Positions 17,261-26,456 of a stretch of 64,000 bases of DNA are shown here, piece after piece; within the stretch, counting starts at the first letter, position 1; every line of letters begins with the position of its first letter. Location: NCBI GenBank assembly GCA_963818925.1, contig CAWFTN010000001.1, positions 2,976,001 to 3,040,000 on the forward strand, read 5' to 3'. Source of the DNA: JAMXLG01 sp963818925. GTDB taxonomy: Bacteria > Vulcanimicrobiota > Vulcanimicrobiia > Vulcanimicrobiales > Vulcanimicrobiaceae. The notes beneath the pieces are model-generated. The model had not been told where the DNA came from and searched no databases. It saw nothing but the letters and a program-made list of their open reading frames with translations. The translations under genes and the position numbers were made by a program.

Positions 17261-18378
17261 ACGCGCTGCCCGGCTTTCGCGAGTGCCACCGCAAACCGCC
17301 CGCAATCATCGACCGCCGTCGGAGAACCGAGTGCGGCGCGCACTTCAGGGATATAGTTGTACTGGATCGACGGATCGTCGAGCAATCGGTCCATCGTCTC
17401 CGCGAGCCGCTCAGGCGTCGCTTCGTCTTGGAGCAACTCGGGAATCAACTCGCGCCCGAGCACGAGATTCGGTAACGTTATGTACTTGCCGGAATAGACG
17501 CGTCGAGCATGACGGACGAGATACGGCGCAATGATATACACCGCGACAGCCGGCACACCGAGCAGCGTCGTTTCAAGCACCGCCGTTCCTGACGCAACGA
17601 ACGCCGCGTCCGCATCCTTCACCGTTTCGGGCAAACCGCGAGCGATGCGAACATTATCGAGTTTGGCCGATTTCACGGCGCGCGCGATCGTATGTTCCGA
17701 CGCGTCGTTTGCCGCACCGAAGATTGCATTCAAATTCGGACGGCGTTCGCGCAGCTTCTTGATGGCACCGATCAATGCGGGAACGTGATAGCGCAATTCC
17801 GTGCCGCGGCTTCCGGGCAGCACTGCAATGGTTCCATTGTCGCTTGTCGGCGCGGGCTGCGCTTCACGGGTGACGTACTGTCCTGCAAGCGGATGCCCGA
17901 AAAACATGATCGGCAGGCGATGACTTTTATAGAATTCATACTGATGCGCGAACGCCGTCACCGGTACGGTCCATGACGCGACCGCGCGCGCGACCTTCTC
18001 TTTATCGAGCCATGTCGCCGGCGGAAACAGATCCATAATAGGGCTCTGATAATCGTACTTTGTGCGCAGCTCTTTTGCGAGCCGCATATTGAACACGCCG
18101 AAGTCCACGAGAATGACGAGATCCGGCTTCTCCTGCGCGATGTACCGCGCAGTTTGCCACATCGTGTTGAGCAACTTTGGAATGCGTGGGATTGCGGCGA
18201 TGGGTCCCATGCTCGCCCACCCGGTGTGGTTTCGCCACAACTTGAAACCGCGTTCGCGCATGCGTTCCGCACCGATGCCTTCGAATTGCGCGTCTGCATC
18301 GGCCTTCGCAATCGCCTCGGCCAGCAGCACCGCGCTCAGTTCACCGGAGGCCTCGCCGGACGAAAAGAAATATCTCAC
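17257..18378 (-). CDS. lpxB: Lipid-A-disaccharide synthase
   Basis: A 373-residue GT19 enzyme that joins UDP-2,3-diacylglucosamine and lipid X to make the lipid A disaccharide. Visible segments are SSGEASGELSAVLLAEAI at the N-terminus (the SGExSGD-type motif), FEGIGAERMRERGF, LVILVDFGVFNMRLAK, VTAFAHQYEFYK, GHPLAGQYV, VLPGSRGTELRYHVPALIGA, and ASGTAVLETTLLGVPAVAVY in the donor site. Length is close to the family's usual ~380. The stop overlaps the phosphoesterase TTG start. A palindromic repeat fills most of the 96-base gap to lpxA. Confidence 0.95.
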   Translation of the reverse strand: MRYFFSSGEASGELSAVLLAEAIAKADADAQFEGIGAERMRERGFKLWRNHTGWASMGPIAAIPRIPKLLNTMWQTARYIAQEKPDLVILVDFGVFNMRLAKELRTKYDYQSPIMDLFPPATWLDKEKVARAVASWTVPVTAFAHQYEFYKSHRLPIMFFGHPLAGQYVTREAQPAPTSDNGTIAVLPGSRGTELRYHVPALIGAIKKLRERRPNLNAIFGAANDASEHTIARAVKSAKLDNVRIARGLPETVKDADAAFVASGTAVLETTLLGVPAVAVYIIAPYLVRHARRVYSGKYITLPNLVLGRELIPELLQDEATPERLAETMDRLLDDPSIQYNYIPEVRAALGSPTAVDDCGRFAVALAKAGQRV

Positions 18379-18382
18379 GCTC

Positions 18383-18463
18383 GTGTCATCCTGAGCACCT
18401 CAAAACAATCGCCCGATGCGATCCTTCGACTCCGGTGCTTCGCACCTGCGCTCAGGATGACAC
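18383..18463. repeat. Palindromic repeat between lpxA and lpxB
   Basis: tgtcatcctgagcacctc, then gatccttcgactccggtgct and gcacctgcgctcaggatgac, form the two arms of the family's inverted repeat. It is the only sizeable break between lpxA and lpxB and could form a hairpin in the transcript. Confidence 0.85.
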
Positions 18464-18474
18464 CGTGCATGGCC

Positions 18475-19242
18475 TTACTTTAGGATGCCGCGTTGAGAGG
18501 CAGCTTCGAGGAATGCGATGATTTCGCGGCCGGGATCGCTTGAGGCTTCGGCTTTCATCGCTTCCGTTGCTTGCGAGACGTTCATCTTCGGGTTGTAGAG
18601 AATCTTGTAGAACTTCTTGATTTCGTTGCGCTCTTCGATGCTGAATCCGGCACGGCGCAAACCGACGGAATTCAAACCATACGGTTCGGCCGGATTGCCT
18701 TCGACGAGGAAGAACGGCGGCACGTCTTTGCTGATTTTACTTGCGCCGCCGATCATCGCGTACCGTCCGATGCGCGTGAACTGATGCACGCCGGCTTGGC
18801 CGCCGATCGTCGCGTAGTCGCCGACTTCCACGTGTCCCGCGAGTTGTGCGAGATTGGACATCGTAACGTAGTTGCCCAGAATGCAGTTGTGCGCGATATG
18901 CGTGTACGCGAGCAAGAGACAGTCGTCGCCGACGGCTGTGACTTCGTCTTCGCCGGTTGCGCGCTGAATCGAGACGTATTCGCGAACGATCGTATTGTTA
19001 CCGATCTTCGTGAACGCGCGTTCGCCGTGGTACTTGCGATCTTGCGACGCCGCACCGATCGTTGCGAACGGATAGATCTCACAGCTTTCGCCGATCTCGG
19101 TCCAGCCGTTGACGACGACGTGCGCTTGCAACACCGTGCCGGCAGCAATGGATACGTTTTCGCCGACGACACAGTACGGACCGATGTCGACGCCGCGCGA
19201 GATATTGGCATTGGGATGAACGATAGCGGTGGGATGAATCAT
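18475..19242 (-). CDS. lpxA: UDP-N-acetylglucosamine acyltransferase
   Basis: A 255-residue cytoplasmic trimeric acyltransferase that adds a 3-hydroxyacyl chain to UDP-GlcNAc, the first step of lipid A synthesis. The left-handed beta-helix is seen as repeating hexapeptides (IHPTAIVHPNANISRGV, GDYATIGGQAGVHQFTRIG). The catalytic His is in HIAHNC (H118). The C-terminal helical domain follows EGNPAEPYGLNSVGLRRAGF. Length is close to the E. coli protein (262). The gene ends the fabZ-lpxA pair with one base between. Confidence 0.96.
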   Translation of the reverse strand: MIHPTAIVHPNANISRGVDIGPYCVVGENVSIAAGTVLQAHVVVNGWTEIGESCEIYPFATIGAASQDRKYHGERAFTKIGNNTIVREYVSIQRATGEDEVTAVGDDCLLLAYTHIAHNCILGNYVTMSNLAQLAGHVEVGDYATIGGQAGVHQFTRIGRYAMIGGASKISKDVPPFFLVEGNPAEPYGLNSVGLRRAGFSIEERNEIKKFYKILYNPKMNVSQATEAMKAEASSDPGREIIAFLEAASQRGILK

Positions 19243-19716
19243 TTAGACGTGCAGGACCGCCGCATCGAGACTGAAGCTGCGTGGATCCGATGCAATTGAG
19301 AACATCAGCTCAGCCGCAACCGCGAGCTGGTCGTCGACTTTCGCTTCGGCTTCGACCCATCCGATGTTTCGCTTGTGTTTGACCAAGCGGACTTCCATCA
19401 TCAAACGATCGCCGGGCACAACCGGGCGCCGGAATTTCGCGTTGTTGATGCCCGCCAGATACGGAACCTTGCGTGAAAACTCACCGGGCTCGAGCACGAC
19501 GCAACCGCCGAGCTGCGCCATCGCCTCGATCATGTAAACGCCCGGAAAGAGCGGATTGCCGGGAAAGTGGCCGGTAAAGACGGGTTCGTTGTAGGTGATG
19601 TTCTTGAACCCGCGGGCGCGAACGCCGGGCTCGAGTTCGAGAATGCGATCCACCAGCAAAAGCGGATAGCGGTGCGGCAAGATCTCCATGATCTGCCGAA
19701 TGTCGATGTCAGGCAC
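19243..19716 (-). CDS. fabZ: 3-hydroxyacyl-ACP dehydratase FabZ
   Basis: A 157-residue hot-dog fold dehydratase of fatty acid synthesis. Catalytic His50 lies in FTGHFPGNPLFPGV and Glu64 in YMIEAMAQLGG; the N-terminal ILPHRYPLLLVDRI stretch is typical. It uses a GTG start at 19716 that lies eight bases inside the lpxC 3' end. FabZ and LpxA/LpxC compete for 3-hydroxyacyl-ACP, and their genes are often neighbours. Confidence 0.96.
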   Translation of the reverse strand: MPDIDIRQIMEILPHRYPLLLVDRILELEPGVRARGFKNITYNEPVFTGHFPGNPLFPGVYMIEAMAQLGGCVVLEPGEFSRKVPYLAGINNAKFRRPVVPGDRLMMEVRLVKHKRNIGWVEAEAKVDDQLAVAAELMFSIASDPRSFSLDAAVLHV

Positions 19717-20515
19717 GTTTCCTCAATTCACGCGTCAAGCGCGTATGCAGCGCGTGTCCGCTTTTAATCGCGATTACTTCGCATTGGGGATAGGCGCCGA
19801 GCAGCGCCAAGTCTCCGATCAAATCGAGCACCTTGTGGCGCACGACCTCGTTGCGCCATTGCAACGACTGCATCGGCCCTTCCTCGTCGTAGACGAGGGC
19901 GTTATCCAAGCTACCGCCACGCGCTAATCCTTGCGCGCGCATCGCTTCGACGTCGCGCAGAAACGCGAACGTACGTGCGGGCGCAATCTCCGTCCGGTAC
20001 AGCTCCGGCGTGATCGCGGCGTCGTAATAGTGCGTGCCGATCGGCGCGTCGTATTCGCCGATGAAGCGCACGCGAAAGGCAGGCGCGGGGAGCACGATGA
20101 CGGCCTTCTCGCCGTTGCGCAATTCGAACGGCTCCGCCGGCGCGAAAACCGCACGCGGTTTCGGCGACGTGACGATCCCGCTCTGCGCGATCGCGTCGGC
20201 GTACATTTTCGCGCTGCCGTCGAGAATCGGAATCTCGTTGCCGTCTAACACGATCTCGGCGTCGCTGACGCCCATTGCGACGAGCGCCGAGAGAATGTGC
20301 TCGATCGTCGAGATACTCGTGCCTTCATGCGCAATGACCGTTGCAAGCGGTGATTCGTTTGCATGCTCCGCGGTCGCGGGAATGCGCGTATCGCCGGAAA
20401 TGAAAACGTACCCCGTCCCCGGTTGCGCGGGGCGCACGTCCATCGTTGCAGTGGTTCCGGTATGTAAACCGACGCCCTCGAAACGTAAGGGCTCGCGTAG
20501 CGTCGCGGAATTCAT
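19709..20515 (-). CDS. lpxC: UDP-3-O-acyl-N-acetylglucosamine deacetylase
   Basis: A 268-residue zinc deacetylase, the committed step of lipid A synthesis. Zinc ligands are visible: His73 in STIEHILSAL, and His227 and Asp231 in RHKVLDLIGD. His254 in SGHALHTRL is the expected general acid. LDGNEIPILDGSA is the usual substrate-pocket segment. It is somewhat shorter than the E. coli enzyme (305). The ATG at 20515 is six bases after the lpxD stop. Confidence 0.96.
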   Translation of the reverse strand: MNSATLREPLRFEGVGLHTGTTATMDVRPAQPGTGYVFISGDTRIPATAEHANESPLATVIAHEGTSISTIEHILSALVAMGVSDAEIVLDGNEIPILDGSAKMYADAIAQSGIVTSPKPRAVFAPAEPFELRNGEKAVIVLPAPAFRVRFIGEYDAPIGTHYYDAAITPELYRTEIAPARTFAFLRDVEAMRAQGLARGGSLDNALVYDEEGPMQSLQWRNEVVRHKVLDLIGDLALLGAYPQCEVIAIKSGHALHTRLTRELRKRA

Positions 20516-20521
20516 CGGCGG

Positions 20522-21550
20522 TTAGTCGCCGTTCTGCCGCTCGCGCTCCAATTTGTCGACACGAGCAACGAGCTTTGGCAGCCTGCGAATCATGACCTCC
20601 GCTTTCATCCACTCGCGATGATCGCGCGCGGGATTGCCGGAGATCATTGCACCTTCTTCGACATCGCCCCACACACCGGATTGTCCGGCAACGGTCGAAC
20701 GCGAACCGATGTGCATGTGTCCGCGCGTGCCGACTTGTCCGGCGATCTTCACGAAGTCGCCGACGCTCGTGGAACCGGCGAATCCGGTTTGCGCGGCGAT
20801 CGCGCAATGCATGCCGATGCGGCAGTTGTGGCCGATCTGCACCAAGTTATCGATCTTCGTGCCGCGGCCGATTTGCGTGCTGCCTGTTTGCGCGCGGTCG
20901 ACGCACGTATTGGCGCCGATTTCGACTTCATCGTCGAGCACGACGTTTCCGACTTGCGGAATGCGCTCCAAACGCCCCTCGAGGAACGCCCAACCGAAGC
21001 CTTCGCTGCCGATCACGCTGCCGGAGTGCAACACGACGCGATTGCCGATGACGCATCCTTCGTGCACGGTCGCATGCGGATGCAGCCATGTGTCTTCGCC
21101 GATGCGCACCTCCGCGCCGACGTAGGCGCCGACGCCGATCGTCGAACGCGCGCCGATGTGCGCGCTGCTGCCGACGTAGGCATTCGCGCCGAGATACACA
21201 TCGTCGTCGATCGTTGCGCCGTCTTCCACGATAGCGGAGGGATGACGGAACGGTCCGCGCGGACGCGGACGCTTGAGCGCAGCGAGGAACGTTGCGAGCG
21301 CCGCGCGCGCGTTCTCGACGATGAGCACCGGTTTCGGCGGCGTTTCACCGCCGATCGGAACGCTGTCGTCGACTAAGACCGCCGCCGCCTCACTCGCAAA
21401 CGCGCGAGCAAGATACTTCTCGTCGGTTACAAACGTGAGCGCATCGTTCGTCGCTTCATCGACGGATGAGACGCGCGCGATGGAAACGGAGCCGTCGCCG
21501 ATGACGCGGCCCCCAACCTTCGCTTGCAGGTCCGCGAGCGTACCGAGCAT
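20522..21550 (-). CDS. lpxD: UDP-3-O-acylglucosamine N-acyltransferase
   Basis: A 342-residue acyltransferase that adds the second 3-hydroxyacyl chain in lipid A synthesis. The N-terminal uridine-binding domain (MLGTLADLQAKVGGRVIGDG...) precedes a hexapeptide left-handed helix (ATIDDDVYLGANAYVGSSAH, EIGANTCVDRAQTGSTQIG). The catalytic His is in VQIGHNCRIG. The C-terminal helix ends RVDKLERERQNGD. It lies directly between the Skp-like genes and lpxC, matching the bamA-skp-lpxD order of many diderms. Confidence 0.96.
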   Translation of the reverse strand: MLGTLADLQAKVGGRVIGDGSVSIARVSSVDEATNDALTFVTDEKYLARAFASEAAAVLVDDSVPIGGETPPKPVLIVENARAALATFLAALKRPRPRGPFRHPSAIVEDGATIDDDVYLGANAYVGSSAHIGARSTIGVGAYVGAEVRIGEDTWLHPHATVHEGCVIGNRVVLHSGSVIGSEGFGWAFLEGRLERIPQVGNVVLDDEVEIGANTCVDRAQTGSTQIGRGTKIDNLVQIGHNCRIGMHCAIAAQTGFAGSTSVGDFVKIAGQVGTRGHMHIGSRSTVAGQSGVWGDVEEGAMISGNPARDHREWMKAEVMIRRLPKLVARVDKLERERQNGD

Positions 21551-21562
21551 TTAGGGGTCTCC

Positions 21563-21964
21563 CTATGGATTCGGCGACGAGCTCGCTTCCGTGATGTTCA
21601 TTGCTTTCTCGACATCGGGCGTGATGTCGACGCCGCCGTACCCGACGCCCTGTTTGGTAACGACGATCTTGAGATTCTTTTCCGACGCGACTTTTTGCGC
21701 GGCGTCCCGAATCTGCTTGGTCAGATCGTCCGTGATGCCGGCGTACTTTTTCTGCAGCGCGATCGCTTCGCGTTGCTTCTGAGAGTTCGACGCGCGGCTT
21801 TGCACGATCTTCTGCTCGTCGATCATCAGCTGCTGTTGATTCAGCTGATAGGTTTTCCAATTCGCAACGATACGGCCGATATCAATCAGGCCGACCGGGC
21901 TATTGTTGGCGCAGCCGGCGAGCAATGCGGCGGCAAGGGCGGTTAGAATCAGTTTATTCTTCAC
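21563..21964 (-). CDS. Skp/OmpH-like small lipoprotein
   Basis: A 133-residue predicted lipoprotein (lipobox ending at Cys18, LLAGC). A helical, Gln/Lys-rich segment like Skp's tentacle arms is followed by NLKIVVTKQGVGYGGVDITP, the C-terminal motif shared with the two upstream paralogs. Skp-type chaperones hold unfolded outer-membrane proteins in the periplasm; a lipidated version would be tethered. Its start overlaps the upstream gene by four bases. The role is inferred from fold and the bamA-lpxD neighbourhood. Confidence 0.78.
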   Translation of the reverse strand: MKNKLILTALAAALLAGCANNSPVGLIDIGRIVANWKTYQLNQQQLMIDEQKIVQSRASNSQKQREAIALQKKYAGITDDLTKQIRDAAQKVASEKNLKIVVTKQGVGYGGVDITPDVEKAMNITEASSSPNP

Positions 21965-23265
21965 TCGTGTAGACTTTCGACGTCGCGGATGAGATCGTTA
22001 GTGAGATCATAGCCGCCGTTTGCGGCTTGGACATTGTCAAAGACGACCGTGAACCCGTCGTCCTTCGCGATTTTCGTGGCTTCGCGTTGGATCTGGGACT
22101 GGATCTGCGCGAGCAGGTCGTCATGGCGTTTCTGCAGATCGGTCAGTTGTTTTGCAGCCGCGCCGGTCGCGCCCACGTCTTCACCGTGGAGCGCGGCGAA
22201 CTGCTTATCGAGATCGCTCTTCGTCGCGTTGTATTCGGCAACGGTTGATTGCGCGTCGGCCTGAAACTTCGCGCCGAATTGTTGATGGATTTTCATCAGC
22301 TGCTGCTGCACGTTAGGCGGAATGTTCTGTTGGGGGATCGGTGCAGCGCCGAGTCCGCGCAGTTGCGCGCCGACTTGCTGCTGACGTGTGGACAGCTTCG
22401 CTTGCGTTTGGCTACGGATGTTCGCCGCCTGCTTTTGAATGGCCGCCGCCGTTTCCGTGCGCAGCTGCTTCTGATATGCGGCGAGTTGTTGCTGGTGCTG
22501 CGCGCGCAGCGCCGAGACTTGATCCGCCTCTTTTCGATCGAGTGCGGCAAGCTGCTGCCCCACTTGCTGGCGCTGCGTCGCGTCCATCGCGATGTTGTTC
22601 GCTTTGGTCTTGAGCGCGAGGCGCTGCGTTGCATCTTGCTGCGCGAGACGCAATGAAAGGTCGGTCTCTTGCTGCTGATACTGCTCGGCGCGAGCGCGGA
22701 ATTTTTGATCCGCCTCTTTGCTGAGCTGTTGCGCGATCGAGTTCATCGCCGCATTGTCTTGCGCGACGACGCTTTGCTGGTATTGCTGATAATCTTGCCG
22801 CGCCGCGACGGCCGCCGCTTGCGCTTGCTGCTGCGAGGTCGCGTTCATCTGTTCGCCGAGGCCCGCTGCGCGCGGATCGATGTTCGCCGCTTTCAATGCG
22901 GCAATATCGGCTTGGCGCTCCTGCGCGTTGTACTGACGCTGCTTCTGTTGAAGTGCCGCGTTCGCTCGCGCCTGCGCATCTTTGAGCTGTTTGTTGAGCT
23001 GCTCCGTCTGCTGCGCGATTTCTTGCGGTGAGAGCGGCGCGTGCGGCATCGTCGACTGGAGGTTGATCGCGGTGATCCCGTCTTCCAGCTGCTTCACCTG
23101 CGGATACAGCGGGTGATGCTTGATCACGTCCTCTACCCGAACGTATGCTACGCCGCGCACCGCATTCGAGTGCACGTCAACGCGCGAACAGCCACCAAGC
23201 ATGGCGGCTGCCGCGAGAACCAGCGCAACGCCGTTGCGCTTATTTATTGAGCGCGTTCTGGACAT
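21961..23265 (-). CDS. Long Skp/OmpH-like lipoprotein with extended coiled coil
   Basis: The ATG at 23265 gives 434 residues and a lipoprotein signal (lipobox ending at Cys26, MLGGC); an upstream ATG would only add residues ahead of it. GVAYVRVEDVIKHHPLYPQVKQLE resembles the Skp N-terminal strand and helix. A very Gln/Ala-rich coiled coil of roughly 250 residues follows, then the family's C-terminal segment in altered form (GFTVVFDNVQ...GGYDLTNDLI). This is far longer than ordinary Skp (~160). It overlaps the upstream paralog by 26 bases. A periplasmic spacer or chaperone role is inference. Confidence 0.75.
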   Translation of the reverse strand: MSRTRSINKRNGVALVLAAAAMLGGCSRVDVHSNAVRGVAYVRVEDVIKHHPLYPQVKQLEDGITAINLQSTMPHAPLSPQEIAQQTEQLNKQLKDAQARANAALQQKQRQYNAQERQADIAALKAANIDPRAAGLGEQMNATSQQQAQAAAVAARQDYQQYQQSVVAQDNAAMNSIAQQLSKEADQKFRARAEQYQQQETDLSLRLAQQDATQRLALKTKANNIAMDATQRQQVGQQLAALDRKEADQVSALRAQHQQQLAAYQKQLRTETAAAIQKQAANIRSQTQAKLSTRQQQVGAQLRGLGAAPIPQQNIPPNVQQQLMKIHQQFGAKFQADAQSTVAEYNATKSDLDKQFAALHGEDVGATGAAAKQLTDLQKRHDDLLAQIQSQIQREATKIAKDDGFTVVFDNVQAANGGYDLTNDLIRDVESLHE

Positions 23266-24043
23266 CTTGAGTGATGTCCGTGCCCCCATAGATTACGTCG
23301 CCCCGGTCGATCACGAGCAACAGGTTTTTGCTCTTCGCGACGTTCGCCGTGGCGGACTTGGTTTGATCGACGAGCGGCTTGAGCAGCTGATCGCGTTTGT
23401 CGGCGACGAGCTTATCGAACTGCGAAGCAACGTCGTTCTTTTCCGCGTCGGTCTTCGCGTCTTTGAGCTTCGCCTGGAACGACGGACGCTGCTGGTCCAT
23501 GTACTGCTGGAGCTGCTGGTTCGCATCTTTGACCTTCGTCGAATTATCGAGCGCCGATTGATCGACGTAGCCTATTTCCGACGGCGGCGGCGAGGTGCTG
23601 GGCGGACTGAGCGCCTGCGAGCTACGAATCGCGCTGACCACGTCGCTCGTCACGTCCTGCCCACCGTACACGATGATGCGCTTGTCGACGACGATCGACA
23701 GGTTGCGCTTGGACGCAACCGTCGCCAGCCCAAGCTGTGCGCGCTGGAAGAGCGGGCCCACGAGCTCGCGCTGCTTGTCCTGCAGTTCTTGCTGGAAGCG
23801 CATTGTGACGTTCTGCTTGTCGGCATCGCTGTGCGCCGATTTCATCGCCGCGGCGAATTGCCGGTCGAGTCCCGCTTTATACTGCGCGAGTTGCGCGTTC
23901 GCTGCGGCAAACTGCGGCAGGCTGCCGAGCGCGGTTTGATCGATGTAGCCGACGTCGGTCAAATCGGCAGCGATGGCCGCGGGCGCTATAGCGGCCGCGA
24001 GCATCGCCGCTGCAACGAAGGATGAGATTAGCCGTTTCTTCAT
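23240..24043 (-). CDS. Tandem-domain Skp/OmpH-like periplasmic chaperone
   Basis: A 267-residue protein with a cleavable signal peptide (ending near AIAADLTDV). It contains two Skp-like domains in tandem: each opens with GYIDQTAL or GYVDQSAL, continues with a charged helical arm, and closes with NLSIVVDKRIIVYGGQDVT or NLLLVIDRGDVIYGGTDIT. Ordinary Skp has one domain and trimerises, so this looks like an internal duplication. It is the first gene after bamA, 11 bases downstream, supporting a role in outer-membrane protein delivery. Confidence 0.83.
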   Translation of the reverse strand: MKKRLISSFVAAAMLAAAIAPAAIAADLTDVGYIDQTALGSLPQFAAANAQLAQYKAGLDRQFAAAMKSAHSDADKQNVTMRFQQELQDKQRELVGPLFQRAQLGLATVASKRNLSIVVDKRIIVYGGQDVTSDVVSAIRSSQALSPPSTSPPPSEIGYVDQSALDNSTKVKDANQQLQQYMDQQRPSFQAKLKDAKTDAEKNDVASQFDKLVADKRDQLLKPLVDQTKSATANVAKSKNLLLVIDRGDVIYGGTDITQDVQNALNK

Positions 24044-24054
24044 TGTTCCTTACT

Positions 24055-26310
24055 TTAAAAGCTTTGGCCGATGCCGAAGCTCATGTGCGTGCCATTGGCG
24101 CCACGTGCGAAGTCGATACGCACGGTGCGCAAACCGAGTTGCGGAATGTCGAATCGTAAACCGGCGCCGACGTCACCGACCCGCGCCCAGTTGCCCGGAT
24201 AGCCCGTGATACGGTTCGTATACGGATCGAGCAACGGATACGCGCCGCGGATGCGGTAGTCGAGTCCGTCGGCAAATACCGCGAACGTCAACTTGCGATC
24301 CGCAGTAAGTGGCTGACGCAACTCGATCTGTCCGAGCAACGCGTCCGTCGCGTAGAACACGGTGTTGTATCCGCGCATCTGCTGATCCGAGAACGTGTAG
24401 AGCTGACTCGGCGGAATCACGCCTGTCGTAGTTTCCGGCAGTAAGTGAATGCCGAGCGTCGCTGCCTTGAGCACGGGTAAGAACCGCGCGACGTCGAGCT
24501 GCGTCGCCGTGTAGTTGAAGCTCGAACCCAAGCCCGGAGCCGAAACGGTTTCCGAGAGATTCGCGCGCCAGCCGTGCCGCGGATTGTACGGATCGTCCAT
24601 CGTGATCGGCGATGTGCCGACGCCGAACGTCAAGTAGTTCAACTGATACGGCAAACCCGTGTTGACGTTTGCGATCGACGTCGCGGCAATACCGAACGAA
24701 CCGTTGATGTTCGAGATGTTCGAATTGAGCGGATTGGGCGTCGGGCCCGCGAGCACGTTGGGCTGCGACCCTTGGAAGTAATACGGCGCCGGAACGGACG
24801 TGTCGTACTTCACCTTTTCGAGCGTCGGCGTGACGGAAGCCGTAACATAATCGCTCAAGCGGCGTCCGAGGGTGACCGAACCGCCCAGCGATGCCGAGTA
24901 GCTCGTTGAGACGACGCCGCCGATCAACGACGACGAGGTGCTCGGATAGAGCGTGACCGGAATCGGTGCGTTCGCCGCGCCGACGACCGGTGACGGCGCA
25001 ATGATCGAGCTCGTCGCCGAGTACACCGGATAATAGTAGGTCGAACCGTTATCGAAGACGTTGACGCTGAGCGAATAGCGCTGCGACTGCGGCGTGTTGC
25101 CGACGTACGGAATTGTCACGCCGACCTGCCCGAGATACGTGCGCGCGCCGCGTTGAAATTGCACGGACGCCGAGTTGCCCGTGCCGTGCAGGTTCGTGTC
25201 TTGATAGCCGAGGGTTCCGTATAAGCCTTGGCCCGTGATCCCGCCCGAGTATCCGAAGCCGACGTTGGCCGACGCGGTGCGCTGCTCGGTGACTTGCCAC
25301 ACGAGCGTCACGTCCTGCGGCTTCTTCGGATCCGGACCTTCTTTAATGTCCGGGTTGACCTTCGAGAAATATCCGGTTGCCTGCAGACGGTCGTAGTCGT
25401 TCTTGATCCAGTCGGTGTTGACGACCATCCCGGGGCGCACGCGCAGTTCACGGCGGATCACTTGGTCCTTCGTTCGCGTGTTGCCGGTGATCTGAACGGC
25501 GGCGACGCGCGCGACGTAGACGTTGTACTTCACGTCCGCGGTGCCGGCTTTCTCGTCGATCGTGGCGGGATCGATGCCGCCTTCGAAGTTGCCGAGTTCA
25601 ACTTTGAACTTGTCTTCGTAGAACTTGCGCAGCGCGTCGGCATCCTTCTGACGGATCTCGTCCGAGTACACCATGCCGGGTTTGAGCGTGAGCTGCGGGA
25701 CGATCACCGTCGGCGGAAGCACCGGGTCGCCGCCGATGATGATGTTCTTGACGATGAGACCTTCTTGAATCGTCAGCGTCAACGCGCCGGACTTCGGATC
25801 GAGATTGATGTCCTTGACGTGCGAGGGGACTTGGCCGCCGTACCCGATGCGCTCGTAGTAGTTGTTGATCTTCAACACATCCTGACGGAACGTGTTCGTG
25901 TTGAAGACCTGGCCGACGGAAAGATCCATCAGGGCGAGGAGCGTGTCGTTCGGGACCTTCTGATTGCCCGTAAAGTTGATCTTGCTGATGACCGGATTTT
26001 CGATCACGCGATAGGTAATCGCAACGCCGCCGGGACGTGCGCGCACGAGCGGCGGCGCAACATCGGCGAAATAGCCGAGCGCATTGATGTTCGCAAGATC
26101 TTGTTGCACGATGCGCGGATCGTACGGCTGACCGGGACGCGCTTGGATGATTTGCATGATTGCCGCCGTCGGCACATGTGCATTACCGGTGATGTCGACG
26201 GAGACGATCTTCGGCGCAGCCGGAGCCGACGCGGAGATCGCCGCGAGCGGCGATACCAGCGTCAACACGACAACGAGGGCGAGCACGGCACGCCGGAGGT
26301 CTAAGGTCAT
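24055..26310 (-). CDS. bamA: Outer membrane protein assembly factor BamA (Omp85)
   Basis: About 751 residues from the ATG at 26310, chosen because it gives a signal peptide (MTLDLRRAVLALVVVLTLV...) directly before the first POTRA strand IVSVDITGNAHV. The reading frame is open further upstream to 26463, but that part is Arg-rich and unlike any signal. POTRA-like domains fill residues ~30-370 (KINFTGNQKVPNDTLLALMD, VQITGNTRTKDQVIRRELRV). The C-terminal Omp85 barrel includes an MRGYNT motif and ends GIGQSF with the terminal Phe. BamA folds outer-membrane proteins. tamB-like lies upstream and Skp-like genes downstream. Confidence 0.95.
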   Translation of the reverse strand: MTLDLRRAVLALVVVLTLVSPLAAISASAPAAPKIVSVDITGNAHVPTAAIMQIIQARPGQPYDPRIVQQDLANINALGYFADVAPPLVRARPGGVAITYRVIENPVISKINFTGNQKVPNDTLLALMDLSVGQVFNTNTFRQDVLKINNYYERIGYGGQVPSHVKDINLDPKSGALTLTIQEGLIVKNIIIGGDPVLPPTVIVPQLTLKPGMVYSDEIRQKDADALRKFYEDKFKVELGNFEGGIDPATIDEKAGTADVKYNVYVARVAAVQITGNTRTKDQVIRRELRVRPGMVVNTDWIKNDYDRLQATGYFSKVNPDIKEGPDPKKPQDVTLVWQVTEQRTASANVGFGYSGGITGQGLYGTLGYQDTNLHGTGNSASVQFQRGARTYLGQVGVTIPYVGNTPQSQRYSLSVNVFDNGSTYYYPVYSATSSIIAPSPVVGAANAPIPVTLYPSTSSSLIGGVVSTSYSASLGGSVTLGRRLSDYVTASVTPTLEKVKYDTSVPAPYYFQGSQPNVLAGPTPNPLNSNISNINGSFGIAATSIANVNTGLPYQLNYLTFGVGTSPITMDDPYNPRHGWRANLSETVSAPGLGSSFNYTATQLDVARFLPVLKAATLGIHLLPETTTGVIPPSQLYTFSDQQMRGYNTVFYATDALLGQIELRQPLTADRKLTFAVFADGLDYRIRGAYPLLDPYTNRITGYPGNWARVGDVGAGLRFDIPQLGLRTVRIDFARGANGTHMSFGIGQSF

Positions 26311-26456
26311 GCGAAAAAGTTGTCCTCTATACGGGTGAAAGCGCTGATGGGCGTCAGCGATGCGACGCGCGCGAAGCACGCGGCGGCTTTCAGAGTTCCG
26401 GCCCGAGGTTCGCGGTAGGGGGCAACGGTCCTTGCCTCCATGGAAAGCTGTGCGTT

